Origin: Oceanobacillus manasiensis
GTDB lineage: Bacteria > Bacillota > Bacilli > Bacillales > Amphibacillaceae
Direction: 5' to 3'
NCBI RefSeq assembly: GCF_000724085.1
Contig: NZ_CCDL010000001.1
Location: 868,001 to 932,000, forward strand
DNA length: 64,000 nucleotides
Shown piece by piece: positions 54,321-64,000 of this stretch; position 1 is the stretch's first letter, and the number at the start of each line of letters is the position of its first letter. Position numbers and translations under genes: made by a program. The notes under the pieces were generated by a model. It did no database searches. It was not told the DNA's origin and saw nothing but the letters and a program-made list of their open reading frames with translations.

Positions 54321-54830
54321 GTGAGCTTGCAGAATTACAGCCACGAAGAGAGCAAGAATTTATCCATGATTGAACTTGCAAATGCTATTATGCTTGATGA
54401 AAAAAAGGCAATGAATTTTAAAGATGTCTTTGAAAAGATTGCGGAAATCAAGGAATTCTCTGATTCGGATAAGGAAGCGAACATTGCTCAGTTCTACACA
54501 GACTTAAATGTGGATGGTCGCTTTATTACAATCGGCTCTAACATGTGGGGATTGAAACGTTGGTATCCTGTAGAAACAATGGATGAAGAAGTCGCCGCCG
54601 CACCGAAGAAGAAAAAGAAAACGAAGAAGAAAAAGAAAGAAGAAGAATCAGTGGATCTAGTGGAAGAAGAACTGGACATTGTAGATGAAGACATTGAGGA
54701 AATGGCTGATGACTTCGATGATGATGAAGAGGATGAATTTGACACAGATCTTGAAGAAGAGTTAGACGAGGAAGTTGATGACGACGAGTTTGATGATGAT
54801 TCTAAAGACGATAAAGAAGAAGATAAGTAA
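54321..54830 (+). CDS. rpoE: RNA polymerase delta subunit
   Basis: 169 residues from GTG, with AAGGGAG upstream. Folded N-terminal HARE-HTH domain (about 1-90; MSLQNYSHEESKNLSMIELA, WGLKRWYPVE), then a short lysine-rich stretch (KKKKKTKKKKK) and a long acidic disordered tail of D and E. This layout is specific to Firmicutes delta, which promotes polymerase recycling and promoter specificity. Confidence 0.96.
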   Translation: MSLQNYSHEESKNLSMIELANAIMLDEKKAMNFKDVFEKIAEIKEFSDSDKEANIAQFYTDLNVDGRFITIGSNMWGLKRWYPVETMDEEVAAAPKKKKKTKKKKKEEESVDLVEEELDIVDEDIEEMADDFDDDEEDEFDTDLEEELDEEVDDDEFDDDSKDDKEEDK

Positions 54831-54909
54831 AGCTTCCGCTGCTAAATCCATCTTGACTTTTCAATGAAGGATGGGTACAATTCTTATTGGGCTCTTTAAA
54901 TTAACTTTC

Positions 54910-54945
54910 AAAGCGTTTCCCCTACCATGTGGGGGAGGCGCTTTT
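54910..54945 (+). terminator. Terminator after rpoE
   Basis: AAAGCGTTTCCCC and GGGGGAGGCGCTTT pair with one or two wobbles, followed by TCTTATTTT. Confidence 0.8.
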
Positions 54946-55115
54946 CTTATTTTGTACGTATTGGCCATTTTCTGATGCCATTCATTAATAGGTATAGGAA
55001 AAGCATACCTGCGTGAAATAGAGGCACAGTAAGAGGTAGATAGAAAATACAATTCTTGAGCGTTTCCTAGTAATGCCATATAGGCAATGAATAAATAATA
55101 GAAAGAGGTAGTTGA

Positions 55116-56729
<1,614 letters not shown>

Positions 56730-56745
56730 ACCTTTTAGACAAATA

Positions 56746-56776
56746 ACCGGGTAGCGAAGGCTATTCGGTTTTTTCT
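56746..56776 (+). terminator. Terminator after pyrG
   Basis: AACCGGGTAGC and GCTATTCGGTT with a four-base loop, then TTTTT. Confidence 0.88.
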
Positions 56777-56976
56777 TGTTTTTTGGTTGTATTTTTGACC
56801 TCACGAGCGTTGAAATCAACTAAACTAGCGGGAAATAAAGTAATACGTTTCGTATAACTAAAAAAATAAGCAGGGAAAGCTAAGAGTCATCGATATTCAT
56901 AAATGGTAATTTTTGTATATAAAAGAAATGTTATCCTGTGTGTTAGAGGCTATCACTAACAAAATTCTGTAATGAA

Positions 56977-57003
56977 GAAGGATATTTCTATCTTTTAGCG
57001 AAA
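56977..57003 (+). promoter_or_regulatory. SigH-type promoter for spo0F
   Basis: GAAGGATAT (56977-56985) matches the SigH -35 consensus RNAGGAWWW. After 11 bases, AGCGAAA (56997-57003) matches the -10 consensus RNNGAAT except the last base. It lies 50 bp before the spo0F start. B. subtilis spo0F is SigH-dependent. Confidence 0.6.
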
Positions 57004-57052
57004 TACATAAAGTAGAAGAGACAGGTAATTTACTAGAAAGGAGTAGGGTTAT

Positions 57053-57418
57053 GTGGTGAAAAAAAAGATCCTAATAGTCGATGATCAACCCGGAATACGT
57101 TTGCTTTTGACAGATATAATCATGGGTGAAGGATATCATGTGACTACGGCCGTAACGGGCCAAGAAGCAGTAGAAAAACTACAAAAATACGCATATAGCC
57201 TTGTCCTATTGGATTATAATCTTCCCATTTTGAACGGTGGAGAAGTTCTAAAGGAAATGGAAATTCAGCAGATTGAAGTACCGGTCATCGTGATGAGTGG
57301 CTTATCCGATCAAGTAAAAGACGAAATCAGCGGTTTTTCCAACGTCAGACAAGTACTAGGAAAGCCATTCAACATATTTGATGTACAAAAACTTATCAAC
57401 AAGACACTAGGTTCTTAG
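57053..57418 (+). CDS. spo0F: Sporulation response regulator Spo0F
   Basis: 121 residues, a stand-alone receiver domain. GTG at 57053, nine bases after AAGGAG. Key residues are in the standard Spo0F positions: Asp10 and Asp11 (IVDDQPG), phosphorylation site Asp54 (LLDYNLP), Ser82 (VMSG, threonine in B. subtilis) and Lys104 (LGKPF). Relays phosphate from sporulation kinases to Spo0B and Spo0A. Location between pyrG and fbaA matches B. subtilis. Confidence 0.93.
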   Translation: MVKKKILIVDDQPGIRLLLTDIIMGEGYHVTTAVTGQEAVEKLQKYAYSLVLLDYNLPILNGGEVLKEMEIQQIEVPVIVMSGLSDQVKDEISGFSNVRQVLGKPFNIFDVQKLINKTLGS

Positions 57419-57519
57419 CCACTATTGTTGCGCAGGCGAGTTGTTGTTGGTATTCTTATAATGTAGTTAAAACTTATTTAATGAAGATGAAACCATTCAT
57501 CTCAGAGGAGGACATAGTA

Positions 57520-58377
57520 ATGCCATTAGTATCAATGAAAGAAATGCTTGAACAAGGAAAAGCCAAAGGTTATGCAGTTGGACAGTTCAACATCAATAAC
57601 TTGGAATATATACAAGCAATTCTTAAAGCAGCTGAAGAAGAAAAATCACCGGTAATCCTTGGCGTATCTGAAGGTGCTGGAAGATATATGGGTGGATTTA
57701 AAGTCGTAGTAACAATGGTAAAAGCATTGATGGAAGAGTATAAAACAACTGTTCCTGTTGCTATCCATCTTGACCATGGTTCAAGCTTTGAAAAATGTGC
57801 ACAAGCAATCCATGCTGGTTTCACATCTGTAATGATCGACGCTTCTCACGGCCCACTAGAAGAAAATATTGCAGTTACTTCCAAAGTAGTAGAACTAGCA
57901 CATATCCACGGAGTTTCTGTTGAAGCGGAACTTGGAACTGTTGGTGGACAAGAAGATGATGTAATCGCTGAAGGCGTTATTTATGCTGATCCTAAAGAGT
58001 GTCTAAAACTTGTTAATGAAACAGGAATTGATTGCTTGGCACCTGCTCTTGGATCTGTACACGGACCATATAAAGGAGAGCCAAACTTAGGCTTTGCTGA
58101 AATGGAAGAAATCTCTAAAACGATTGAATTGCCACTCGTTCTTCATGGTGGAACTGGAATCCCGACTAAGGATATTCAACGTTCTATTTCTTACGGAACA
58201 GCTAAAATAAATGTAAACACTGAAAACCAAATCGCACAAGCAGAGGCTGTTCGTAAAGTACTTGCAGAGCAACCGGATCAGTATGACCCACGTAAGTATC
58301 TTGGACCTGGTAGTGAAGCTATTAAGCAAACAGTAATTGGCAAAATGCGTGAATTTGGTTCTTCAAACCAAGCGTAA
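57520..58377 (+). CDS. fbaA: Fructose-bisphosphate aldolase, class II
   Basis: 285 residues from ATG 57520, eight bases after GAGGAGG. Zinc ligands in HLDHGSSFE and VLHGGTGIP; conserved [14 protein letters not shown]. Cleaves fructose 1,6-bisphosphate in glycolysis and works in reverse in gluconeogenesis. Confidence 0.96.
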   Translation: MPLVSMKEMLEQGKAKGYAVGQFNINNLEYIQAILKAAEEEKSPVILGVSEGAGRYMGGFKVVVTMVKALMEEYKTTVPVAIHLDHGSSFEKCAQAIHAGFTSVMIDASHGPLEENIAVTSKVVELAHIHGVSVEAELGTVGGQEDDVIAEGVIYADPKECLKLVNETGIDCLAPALGSVHGPYKGEPNLGFAEMEEISKTIELPLVLHGGTGIPTKDIQRSISYGTAKINVNTENQIAQAEAVRKVLAEQPDQYDPRKYLGPGSEAIKQTVIGKMREFGSSNQA

Positions 58378-58431
58378 ACAACCTAATTAATATATGAATT
58401 TTTAGCATGGGGAGACTGGAGGCGACTGAAA

Positions 58432-59070
58432 ATGAAGTTTTTTATTGATACGGCCAATATTGAAGAAATACGCTCTGCTAACGAACTCGGCATTCTGGCT
58501 GGTGTAACAACCAATCCGAGTTTAGTGGCGAAAGAAGGAGTTTCTTTTCACGACAGACTTGGTGAGATTACAGAGGAAGTTTCAGGTTCAGTTAGTGCAG
58601 AGGTAATTGCTGAGGATGCAGAAGGTATGATTCAAGAAGGCAAAGAACTTGCGGCAATAGCGCCAAATATCACGGTGAAAATTCCGATGACTTTAGAAGG
58701 ACTTAAAGCGGTAAAAGCTCTAAGTGACCTTAATATCAAGACGAATGTTACTTTGATTTTTAATGCAAATCAGGCATTATTAGCAGCGAGGGCTGGAGCA
58801 TCTTATGTTTCACCATTTCTTGGACGTCTCGATGATATTGGACATGACGGGATGAATTTGATTGCAACCATTGCAGAAATTTTTGACCGGCATGATATCC
58901 CATCAGAAATTATCGCTGCCTCCATTCGTCACCCATTGCATGTGACTGATGCGGCATTAAATGGCGCTCATATCGCAACGATTCCATATAATGTTTTAGA
59001 AAAGCTTGTCAAACATCCGTTGACAGACCAAGGCATTGAGAAATTTTTGACAGACTGGAACAAAAAATAA
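58432..59070 (+). CDS. tal: Transaldolase-like protein (Tal/Fsa family)
   Basis: 212 residues, the short class that includes fructose-6-phosphate aldolase and TalC. Catalytic lysine expected in [29 protein letters not shown] at the start and [11 protein letters not shown] are typical. Counterpart of B. subtilis YwjH. Whether it acts mainly as transaldolase cannot be decided from sequence alone. Binding site GGAGGCGA. Confidence 0.92.
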   Translation: MKFFIDTANIEEIRSANELGILAGVTTNPSLVAKEGVSFHDRLGEITEEVSGSVSAEVIAEDAEGMIQEGKELAAIAPNITVKIPMTLEGLKAVKALSDLNIKTNVTLIFNANQALLAARAGASYVSPFLGRLDDIGHDGMNLIATIAEIFDRHDIPSEIIAASIRHPLHVTDAALNGAHIATIPYNVLEKLVKHPLTDQGIEKFLTDWNKK

Positions 59071-59374
59071 TTGCATAAAATTGGTAAAACCTGCGCAATC
59101 TAAAAACGTGCAAAGTTAAGCCAGTGAATTAAAGTCCTTCTAAAAATGTGTATTACAACTCTTGTAGGGAAGTCTTTCGTCGATCTCTTTAACTGCAGCT
59201 GTTTATCCTTTCATTTTTAGAGGGACTTATTGTTAAGGTAAAGTAGTATAAAATTTTGAAGTTTCCAGTATAGAAGAACGCACACATTCAACGAAGAGCC
59301 CAGTGTACGGTAGTTTTTTCTTATAATACTGGTAATCGTACGTCTGTACGTCAAAAAAGCGGGGTATTTTTATC
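59071..59374. other. Gap before murA
   Basis: About 300 bp, AT-rich, with no gene. A short direct repeat TACGTCTGTACGTC lies at 59339-59352, just before the weak murA binding site (GCGGGG). No clear terminator for tal. Confidence 0.4.
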
Positions 59375-60661
59375 ATGCAGAAAATGTTAGTAGAAGGTGG
59401 CCATCTGTTAAATGGCCAAGTACGTATTAGTGGAGCAAAAAACAGTGCCGTTGCTTTACTTCCAGCAGCAATTCTTGCCGACTCAGAGGTGACCATTGAA
59501 GGGTTACCGGAAATTTCGGATGTCTATACACTAGGGGATTTACTCGAGGAGATTGGTGGTTCTGTTTCTTGGGATGGACAAACAGTGCATATTAACCCAG
59601 AGAAGATGATTGCAATGCCTTTACCAAACGGAAAAGTTAAGAAACTAAGAGCTTCTTATTACTTTATGGGAGCTATGCTTGGTAAGTTTAACAAAGCCGT
59701 TATTGGTCTTCCGGGTGGCTGTTTTCTTGGTCCACGTCCAATTGACCAGCATATTAAAGGATTCGAAGCACTTGGGGCTGAGGTAACGAATGAACAAGGT
59801 GCAATCTATTTGCGTGCAAATGAATTGCGAGGAGCAAGAATATACCTTGATGTCGTTAGTGTCGGCGCAACGATTAATATAATGCTTGCAGCAGTCAAGG
59901 CTAAAGGAAGAACCGTTATTGAAAATGCTGCTAAGGAACCGGAAATTATTGATGTTGCGACTTTACTCACGAGTATGGGTGCACAAATTAAGGGTGTAGG
60001 AACAGACGTCATCCGCATTGAAGGTGTCTCAGAGTTAAAAGGCTGTAAACACACTATTATCCCTGACCGAATTGAAGCAGGGACTTATGCAATCGCTGCA
60101 GCAGCACAGGGAAAAGAGGTTGTTATTGACAATGTCATTTCACAGCATTTAGAGTCACTGCTGGCTAAGCTAAGGGAAATGGGTGTTACGGTGGAAGAGA
60201 GTGATGAGCAGCTCCTTATTGCCCCAAGAGTCCCTTTGAAAAGCGTGGACATTAAAACATTGGTATACCCAGGATTTCCTACTGATCTGCAACAGCCGTT
60301 TACTTCTCTGCTGACCAAAGCAGCCAATACAGGTGTGGTCACCGATACGATCTATTCGGCTCGCTTAAAGCATATTGATGAACTTAGACGTATGAATGCT
60401 GCCATTAAAGTAGAGGGCGGATCAGCGATTGTGTCTGGACCTGTTCAATTAGAAGGGGCTAGAGTAAAAGCTTCAGACTTACGCGCAGGAGCCGCTCTTA
60501 TTATAGCAGGACTTATGGCCAACGGGATCACTGAAATTACAGGTCTGGAGCATATCGATAGAGGCTACGATCATTTTGCGGAAAAACTTACCCAGCTTGG
60601 AGCCAAAGTGTGGCGCGAGGAAATGACAGAGGCGGAAATTATTCAATTTCAGAATTCTTAG
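59375..60661 (+). CDS. murA: UDP-N-acetylglucosamine 1-carboxyvinyltransferase
   Basis: 428 residues. First committed step of peptidoglycan synthesis. Active-site Cys116 in [12 protein letters not shown], the fosfomycin target; conserved [16 protein letters not shown] at the start and [14 protein letters not shown]. By position it corresponds to the second paralogue of bacilli, MurAB/MurZ. In B. subtilis glpX follows; here it does not. Confidence 0.95.
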   Translation: MQKMLVEGGHLLNGQVRISGAKNSAVALLPAAILADSEVTIEGLPEISDVYTLGDLLEEIGGSVSWDGQTVHINPEKMIAMPLPNGKVKKLRASYYFMGAMLGKFNKAVIGLPGGCFLGPRPIDQHIKGFEALGAEVTNEQGAIYLRANELRGARIYLDVVSVGATINIMLAAVKAKGRTVIENAAKEPEIIDVATLLTSMGAQIKGVGTDVIRIEGVSELKGCKHTIIPDRIEAGTYAIAAAAQGKEVVIDNVISQHLESLLAKLREMGVTVEESDEQLLIAPRVPLKSVDIKTLVYPGFPTDLQQPFTSLLTKAANTGVVTDTIYSARLKHIDELRRMNAAIKVEGGSAIVSGPVQLEGARVKASDLRAGAALIIAGLMANGITEITGLEHIDRGYDHFAEKLTQLGAKVWREEMTEAEIIQFQNS

Positions 60662-60676
60662 CATGGCATTAGATTA

Positions 60677-60711
60677 GGAAGAGGGCTTTTCCTGCAAAAC
60701 AGCCCTTTTCC
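60677..60711 (+). terminator. Terminator after murA
   Basis: GGAAGAGGGCT and AGCCCTTTTCC pair over 11 positions with one wobble. Confidence 0.75.
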
Positions 60712-60847
60712 CTATCAAAAAACCCGTGAACTATTTTCCACTTCACCGAAAATTCAATGGACTAAAAGCAGTAGCAGGCGCCTTGTAATGAAAGGATAAG
60801 GTGTAATTCTGCTAAGCTTTGGGTAAACTATTATTAAGTGTATGATT

Positions 60848-60881
60848 AAAGGAAGCCATACCATCTCGGCTTCCTTTTCTA
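60848..60881 (+). terminator. Second hairpin in the murA-rho gap
   Basis: AAAGGAAGCC and GGCTTCCTTT, perfect 10-bp stem, then TCTATT. Far from murA; may act as an attenuator of rho read-through or end a small unseen transcript. Confidence 0.7.
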
Positions 60882-61139
60882 TTAAATTAAGAAAACGTAA
60901 AAAATAGAGTTGAATAATAGTATTCAAAAGAGTAATATGGAATATGCTTAATACAGAATAAGGATATGAACTTCACATCCAACTACAGTAACTTCTTCAT
61001 TTCTACGAAGCTTGACCTTCCAACTAAAGAAGTGTGCAATTCTCAATTTAAACTATAACTGTACAGAAGACCTTCCGCTGTGCAAAGCAATTTATTTATT
61101 ATTATTTTTATTTTAAAAACAAATAGGCGTGGTGATTTT
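60882..61139. other. Leader of rho
   Basis: About 260 bp without a gene between the hairpin and rho, with pyrimidine-rich stretches (for example AACTTCACATCCAACTACAG). B. subtilis rho is autoregulated by premature termination in its leader, so a rut-like leader is possible here. Confidence 0.4.
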
Positions 61140-62420
61140 ATGGCAGCATTAACAATCTCTCATTTGGAAACATTAAAATTAAAAGAAATCTATAACCTGG
61201 CGAGAGAGTATAAAGTATCCTATTACGCAAAGCTAACGAAAAAAGAATTGATATTTTCAATTCTAAAAGCACAGGCGGAAAAGGATGGTTATTTATTTAT
61301 GGATGGCGTGTTGGAAATTATTCCTTCAGAGGGCTTTGGCTTCTTGCGTCCAATAAATTATTCTCCGAGCGCAGAGGACATTTACATATCTGCATCACAA
61401 ATTCGTAGATTTGATTTGCGAAACGGAGATAAAGTTTCAGGGAAGGTTAGACCTCCAAAAGAAAATGAACGCTACTATGGTTTGTTACACGTAGACGCAG
61501 TAAATGGGGAAGATCCTGAAACAGCAAAAGAGCGTGTACATTTCCCGGCATTGACGGCATTGTATCCAGACCGTTTTATGAAATTGGAGAACCCAACGAG
61601 TCGCCTTTCCACGCGTATTATTGATTTAATGACACCTGTTGGATTTGGGCAGAGGGGACTTATTGTAGCTCCACCAAAGGCTGGTAAGACAGTCCTGTTG
61701 AAAGAAATTGCAAACAGCATTTCCAAGAATCATCCTGAAGCGAAGCTAATTATTCTGCTTGTAGATGAACGACCAGAGGAAGTAACGGATATTGAGCGTT
61801 CGGTACACCCTGATGTTGATGTAGTAAGCTCAACATTTGATGAAGTTCCAGAAAGCCATATAAAGGTCTCTGAGCTCGTTCTTGAAAGGGCGATGCGCCT
61901 AGTAGAACATAAACGAGACGTTATTATTTTAATGGATAGTATTACAAGACTTGCAAGAGCCTATAACCTAGTTATTCCTCCAAGTGGACGTACACTATCC
62001 GGCGGTATTGACCCTGCTGCCTTCCATCGTCCAAAACGTTTTTTCGGGGCAGCGCGTAATATTGAAGAGGGCGGAAGCTTTACAATTCTGGCAACGGCAT
62101 TAGTGGACACTGGTTCACGAATGGATGACGTCATTTACGAGGAATTTAAAGGTACCGGAAACATGGAACTTCACCTTGATCGCAATCTTGCACAACGCCG
62201 AATTTTCCCAGCCATCGATATTCTTCGTTCAGGTACACGAAAAGAAGAGTTGCTTGTAGGTAAAGGTCACCTTGATAAAATCTGGGCTATCCGCAAAACG
62301 ATGCAGGACTCAAATGAATTTCTTGAACGTTTCCTAAGAAGATTGAAAGCCTCAGAAAATAATGAGGAATTCTTTAAGCAAATGGACGAAGAGATGAAGC
62401 GTAAGGGGACAAAAAAGTAG
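61140..62420 (+). CDS. rho: Transcription termination factor Rho
   Basis: 426 residues from ATG 61140 (MAALTISHLETLKLKEIYN); upstream in-frame codons lack a binding site. N-terminal helix bundle, RNA-binding cold-shock-like domain (GFGFLRPINYS), Walker A APPKAGKTVL, Walker B VIILMDSITRLARAYN and the Q/R loop region. Hexameric RNA-dependent ATPase. Length normal for Bacillus Rho with no extra insertion. Confidence 0.97.
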   Translation: MAALTISHLETLKLKEIYNLAREYKVSYYAKLTKKELIFSILKAQAEKDGYLFMDGVLEIIPSEGFGFLRPINYSPSAEDIYISASQIRRFDLRNGDKVSGKVRPPKENERYYGLLHVDAVNGEDPETAKERVHFPALTALYPDRFMKLENPTSRLSTRIIDLMTPVGFGQRGLIVAPPKAGKTVLLKEIANSISKNHPEAKLIILLVDERPEEVTDIERSVHPDVDVVSSTFDEVPESHIKVSELVLERAMRLVEHKRDVIILMDSITRLARAYNLVIPPSGRTLSGGIDPAAFHRPKRFFGAARNIEEGGSFTILATALVDTGSRMDDVIYEEFKGTGNMELHLDRNLAQRRIFPAIDILRSGTRKEELLVGKGHLDKIWAIRKTMQDSNEFLERFLRRLKASENNEEFFKQMDEEMKRKGTKK

Positions 62421-62461
62421 TTATCCCCTTAGATTGGAAATGATTTTTTAATTGCTTACTA

Positions 62462-62490
62462 TTGCAATCAAATACCCTGACTGTTATAAT
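62462..62490 (+). promoter_or_regulatory. SigA promoter for the L31 gene
   Basis: TTGCAA (62462-62467), 17 bases, then TATAAT (62485-62490) with an upstream TGT (extended -10). Lets the ribosomal protein be transcribed independently of rho. Confidence 0.8.
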
Positions 62491-62586
62491 CTTTTTATGT
62501 GAGTTTTGATAAGGTATTGCACCTATGACGGCTCTTACAATAACTCTGTTTCAATAGATTCAGGGCAAAAAGGAGTGGAAGAAGAA

Positions 62587-62832
62587 ATGAAAAAGGATAT
62601 TCATCCAGAGTACAGAAAAGTAGTATTTCTTGATACTAGTTCAGATTTCAAATTCTTGAGTGGTTCTACACAAAGCTCAGAAGAAACAATTGAATGGGAA
62701 GATGGTAACACATACCCATTAATCCGTGTTGAGATTAGTTCAGATTCTCATCCTTTCTACACTGGTAAACAAAAAGCTGACAAAGTCGGCGGACGTGTTG
62801 ACCGATTCAAGAAAAAATATAATATGAATTAA
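62587..62832 (+). CDS. rpmE2: Ribosomal protein L31, type B
   Basis: 81 residues from ATG 62587, with AAGGAG upstream. Matches the type B form: [32 protein letters not shown] and [10 protein letters not shown]. No cysteine anywhere, so it cannot bind zinc like type A L31. In B. subtilis the rho-tdk locus carries the zinc form and the type B paralogue is elsewhere under zinc control. Here the zinc-independent form sits at this locus. Confidence 0.95.
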   Translation: MKKDIHPEYRKVVFLDTSSDFKFLSGSTQSSEETIEWEDGNTYPLIRVEISSDSHPFYTGKQKADKVGGRVDRFKKKYNMN

Positions 62833-62887
62833 TCGTGAAATGATAACCATGTCCTTTTTACAGGACAGGCACACATTTCATGCAGGA

Positions 62888-62924
62888 AAACAGGCAAATC
62901 GTCTATAAATTTGCCTGTTTTTTT
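62888..62924 (+). terminator. Terminator after L31
   Basis: AAACAGGCAAAT and ATTTGCCTGTTT, perfect 12-bp stem, then TTTT. Confidence 0.93.
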
Positions 62925-62949
62925 ACTTTTATTATTACATAAATTCAAA

Positions 62950-62983
62950 AGCTAAAGCACCTATTCCAATTGGTGCTTTAGCT
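62950..62983. promoter_or_regulatory. Perfect inverted repeat before tdk
   Basis: AGCTAAAGCACC (62950-62961) and GGTGCTTTAGCT (62972-62983) with a 10-base loop and no T-run after it, ending 38 bp before the tdk start. Could be an operator, an mRNA stem near the binding site, or a leftward terminator. Confidence 0.5.
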
Positions 62984-63020
62984 GACTGATTTGGATAAAA
63001 TGGAAAGGAGCGCGTCGCTC

Positions 63021-63641
63021 ATGTACGTGATGAAACAAAGTGGTTGGGTCGAAGTGATTTGTGGGAGTATGTTTTCTGGAAAGTCAGAGGAGCTCATTAG
63101 AAGAGTGCGCCGTGCGACATATGCAAATCTGACCGTTCGTGTATTTAAACCTGCCATTGACAACCGATATGATAAAGAATCTGTCGTTTCCCATAATGGG
63201 ACGTCAATCATTGCACGCCCTGTAAAAAGCTCTGATGAAATGTTGCAATATGTAGACAAGGGTGTAGACATTATTGGAATTGACGAAGTGCAGTTCTTTG
63301 ACGAAAATGTTGTAGAAGTTGTGGAAGAACTTGCTAACCAAGGGATTCACGTACTCGTAGCAGGCTTGGATACTGATTTCCGCGGGGAGCCATTTGGACC
63401 AATGCCTAAGTTAATGGCGTTGAGCGAATCCGTTACAAAGCTAAATGCGATATGCCCGGTTTGTGGATCGCCTGCAAGCCGTACGCAACGTTTAATAGAT
63501 GGAAAGCCTGCATCCTACGATGATCCCATCATACTTGTTGGTGCATCTGAATCGTACGAGCCACGTTGCCGTCATCACCATGAAGTACCAAACAAACCGA
63601 CAAATCAAATCCTTTCCGGATTATCCAACCCATTAAAGTAA
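63021..63641 (+). CDS. tdk: Thymidine kinase
   Basis: 206 residues from ATG 63021 ([19 protein letters not shown]), with AAAGGAG upstream and the start agreeing with B. subtilis Tdk. Walker [19 protein letters not shown], the lasso-forming [21 protein letters not shown] and zinc ligands CPVCGSPA with CRHHH. Salvages thymidine to dTMP. Confidence 0.96.
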   Translation: MYVMKQSGWVEVICGSMFSGKSEELIRRVRRATYANLTVRVFKPAIDNRYDKESVVSHNGTSIIARPVKSSDEMLQYVDKGVDIIGIDEVQFFDENVVEVVEELANQGIHVLVAGLDTDFRGEPFGPMPKLMALSESVTKLNAICPVCGSPASRTQRLIDGKPASYDDPIILVGASESYEPRCRHHHEVPNKPTNQILSGLSNPLK

Positions 63642-63665
63642 AAGCGCCTTTCTAGGCGTTTTTTT
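63642..63665 (+). terminator. Terminator after tdk
   Basis: AGCGCCT, TTCT loop, AGGCGTT, then a T-run. Starts at the tdk stop. Confidence 0.85.
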
Positions 63666-63720
63666 CATGGTAAACGTGCGAGCGATTACATTTTCTACCT
63701 CAGTGCTTTTGAATATAATT

Positions 63721-63749
63721 TTGACCTTCCTATATGAGTGTATTATAAT
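63721..63749 (+). promoter_or_regulatory. SigA promoter for prfA
   Basis: TTGACC (63721-63726), 17-bp spacer, TATAAT (63744-63749), 31 bp before the start codon. Confidence 0.82.
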
Positions 63750-63779
63750 TATACTGTTAATCTGAAAGAGGTGACCGTG

Positions 63780-64000
63780 ATGTTAGATCGTCTACAAACA
63801 TTAGAAGATCGTTACGATAAATTAAATGAAATGTTAAGTGATCCTGAAATTATAAGTGATACGACTAAGCTACGTGAGTATTCTAAAGAACAATCAGGAC
63901 TAGAGGATGTAGTCCAGGCTTATCGTGAATACAAGGACACAAATTCTCAACTTCAGGATGCGAAAGAAATGCTGGAGGATAACCTTGATAGTGATATGCA
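63780..64000 (+). CDS. prfA: Peptide chain release factor 1, 5' end only
   Basis: 73 complete codons, then the window ends. [20 protein letters not shown] and the following helical stretch are the N-terminal domain of RF1. AGAGGTG binding site. Position after tdk matches B. subtilis, where prmC follows. Confidence 0.9.
   Translation, partial: MLDRLQTLEDRYDKLNEMLSDPEIISDTTKLREYSKEQSGLEDVVQAYREYKDTNSQLQDAKEMLEDNLDSDM

Overview
The window looks like a chromosomal segment of a low-GC, endospore-forming member of the Bacillaceae. The evidence is Spo0F, the spore-germination protein GerQ, a Firmicutes-type HemQ and LipL, and a gene order close to that of Bacillus subtilis (hemQ-pta-lipL; ywfO-ywgA; speE-speB-ywiB-argS; rpoE-pyrG-spo0F-fbaA-tal-murA-rho-rpmE-tdk-prfA). 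A Virgibacillus/Oceanobacillus-like relative is plausible, but that is inference.

Region 1 (1-21.5 kb). A partial YjiH-type membrane protein on the minus strand is followed by a complete type VIIb secretion system: esxA, esaA, essA, esaB, essB, essC. Its cargo follows directly: two small helical LXG partner proteins, then two LXG toxins. Both toxins have glycine-rich hydrophobic C-termini and are each followed by a multi-pass membrane protein, probably the immunity protein. The rest of the island holds DUF5085-like and DUF4176-like proteins, an intact lipoprotein, a decayed paralogue of it, and a truncated DUF4176 gene. Copies of a structured intergenic repeat of about 150 bp lie at both edges and inside the island.

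Region 2 (21.5-36 kb). An ABC1/UbiB-family kinase with a phasin-like partner, and a three-gene haem-copper oxidase operon whose subunit II keeps the CuA ligands. These are followed by a 44-codon small gene, ywdI, ywdK, a small membrane protein, gerQ, hemQ, pta, a DUF4181-like membrane protein, lipL, ywfO, ywgA and ywhD.

Region 3 (36-54 kb). A class A penicillin-binding protein, polyamine synthesis (speE, speB), ywiB and argS, and a small lipoprotein. Then comes a fatty-acid and branched-chain acyl-CoA degradation block: fadF, thiolase, hydroxyacyl-CoA dehydrogenase, two acyl-CoA dehydrogenases, a FadR-like TetR regulator and the fused mutase icmF. A perfect FadR-type palindrome sits in front of fadF. 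A second repeat family flanks the hbd-icmF part.

Region 4 (54-64 kb). Conserved housekeeping genes: rpoE, pyrG, spo0F (with a SigH-like promoter), fbaA, a transaldolase-like gene, murA, rho, a cysteine-free (type B) L31 gene, tdk and the start of prfA. Hairpin terminators separate most transcription units.

The least explained material is the LXG toxin island and the two intergenic repeat families. All functional calls come from reading motifs and synteny; no database search was run.
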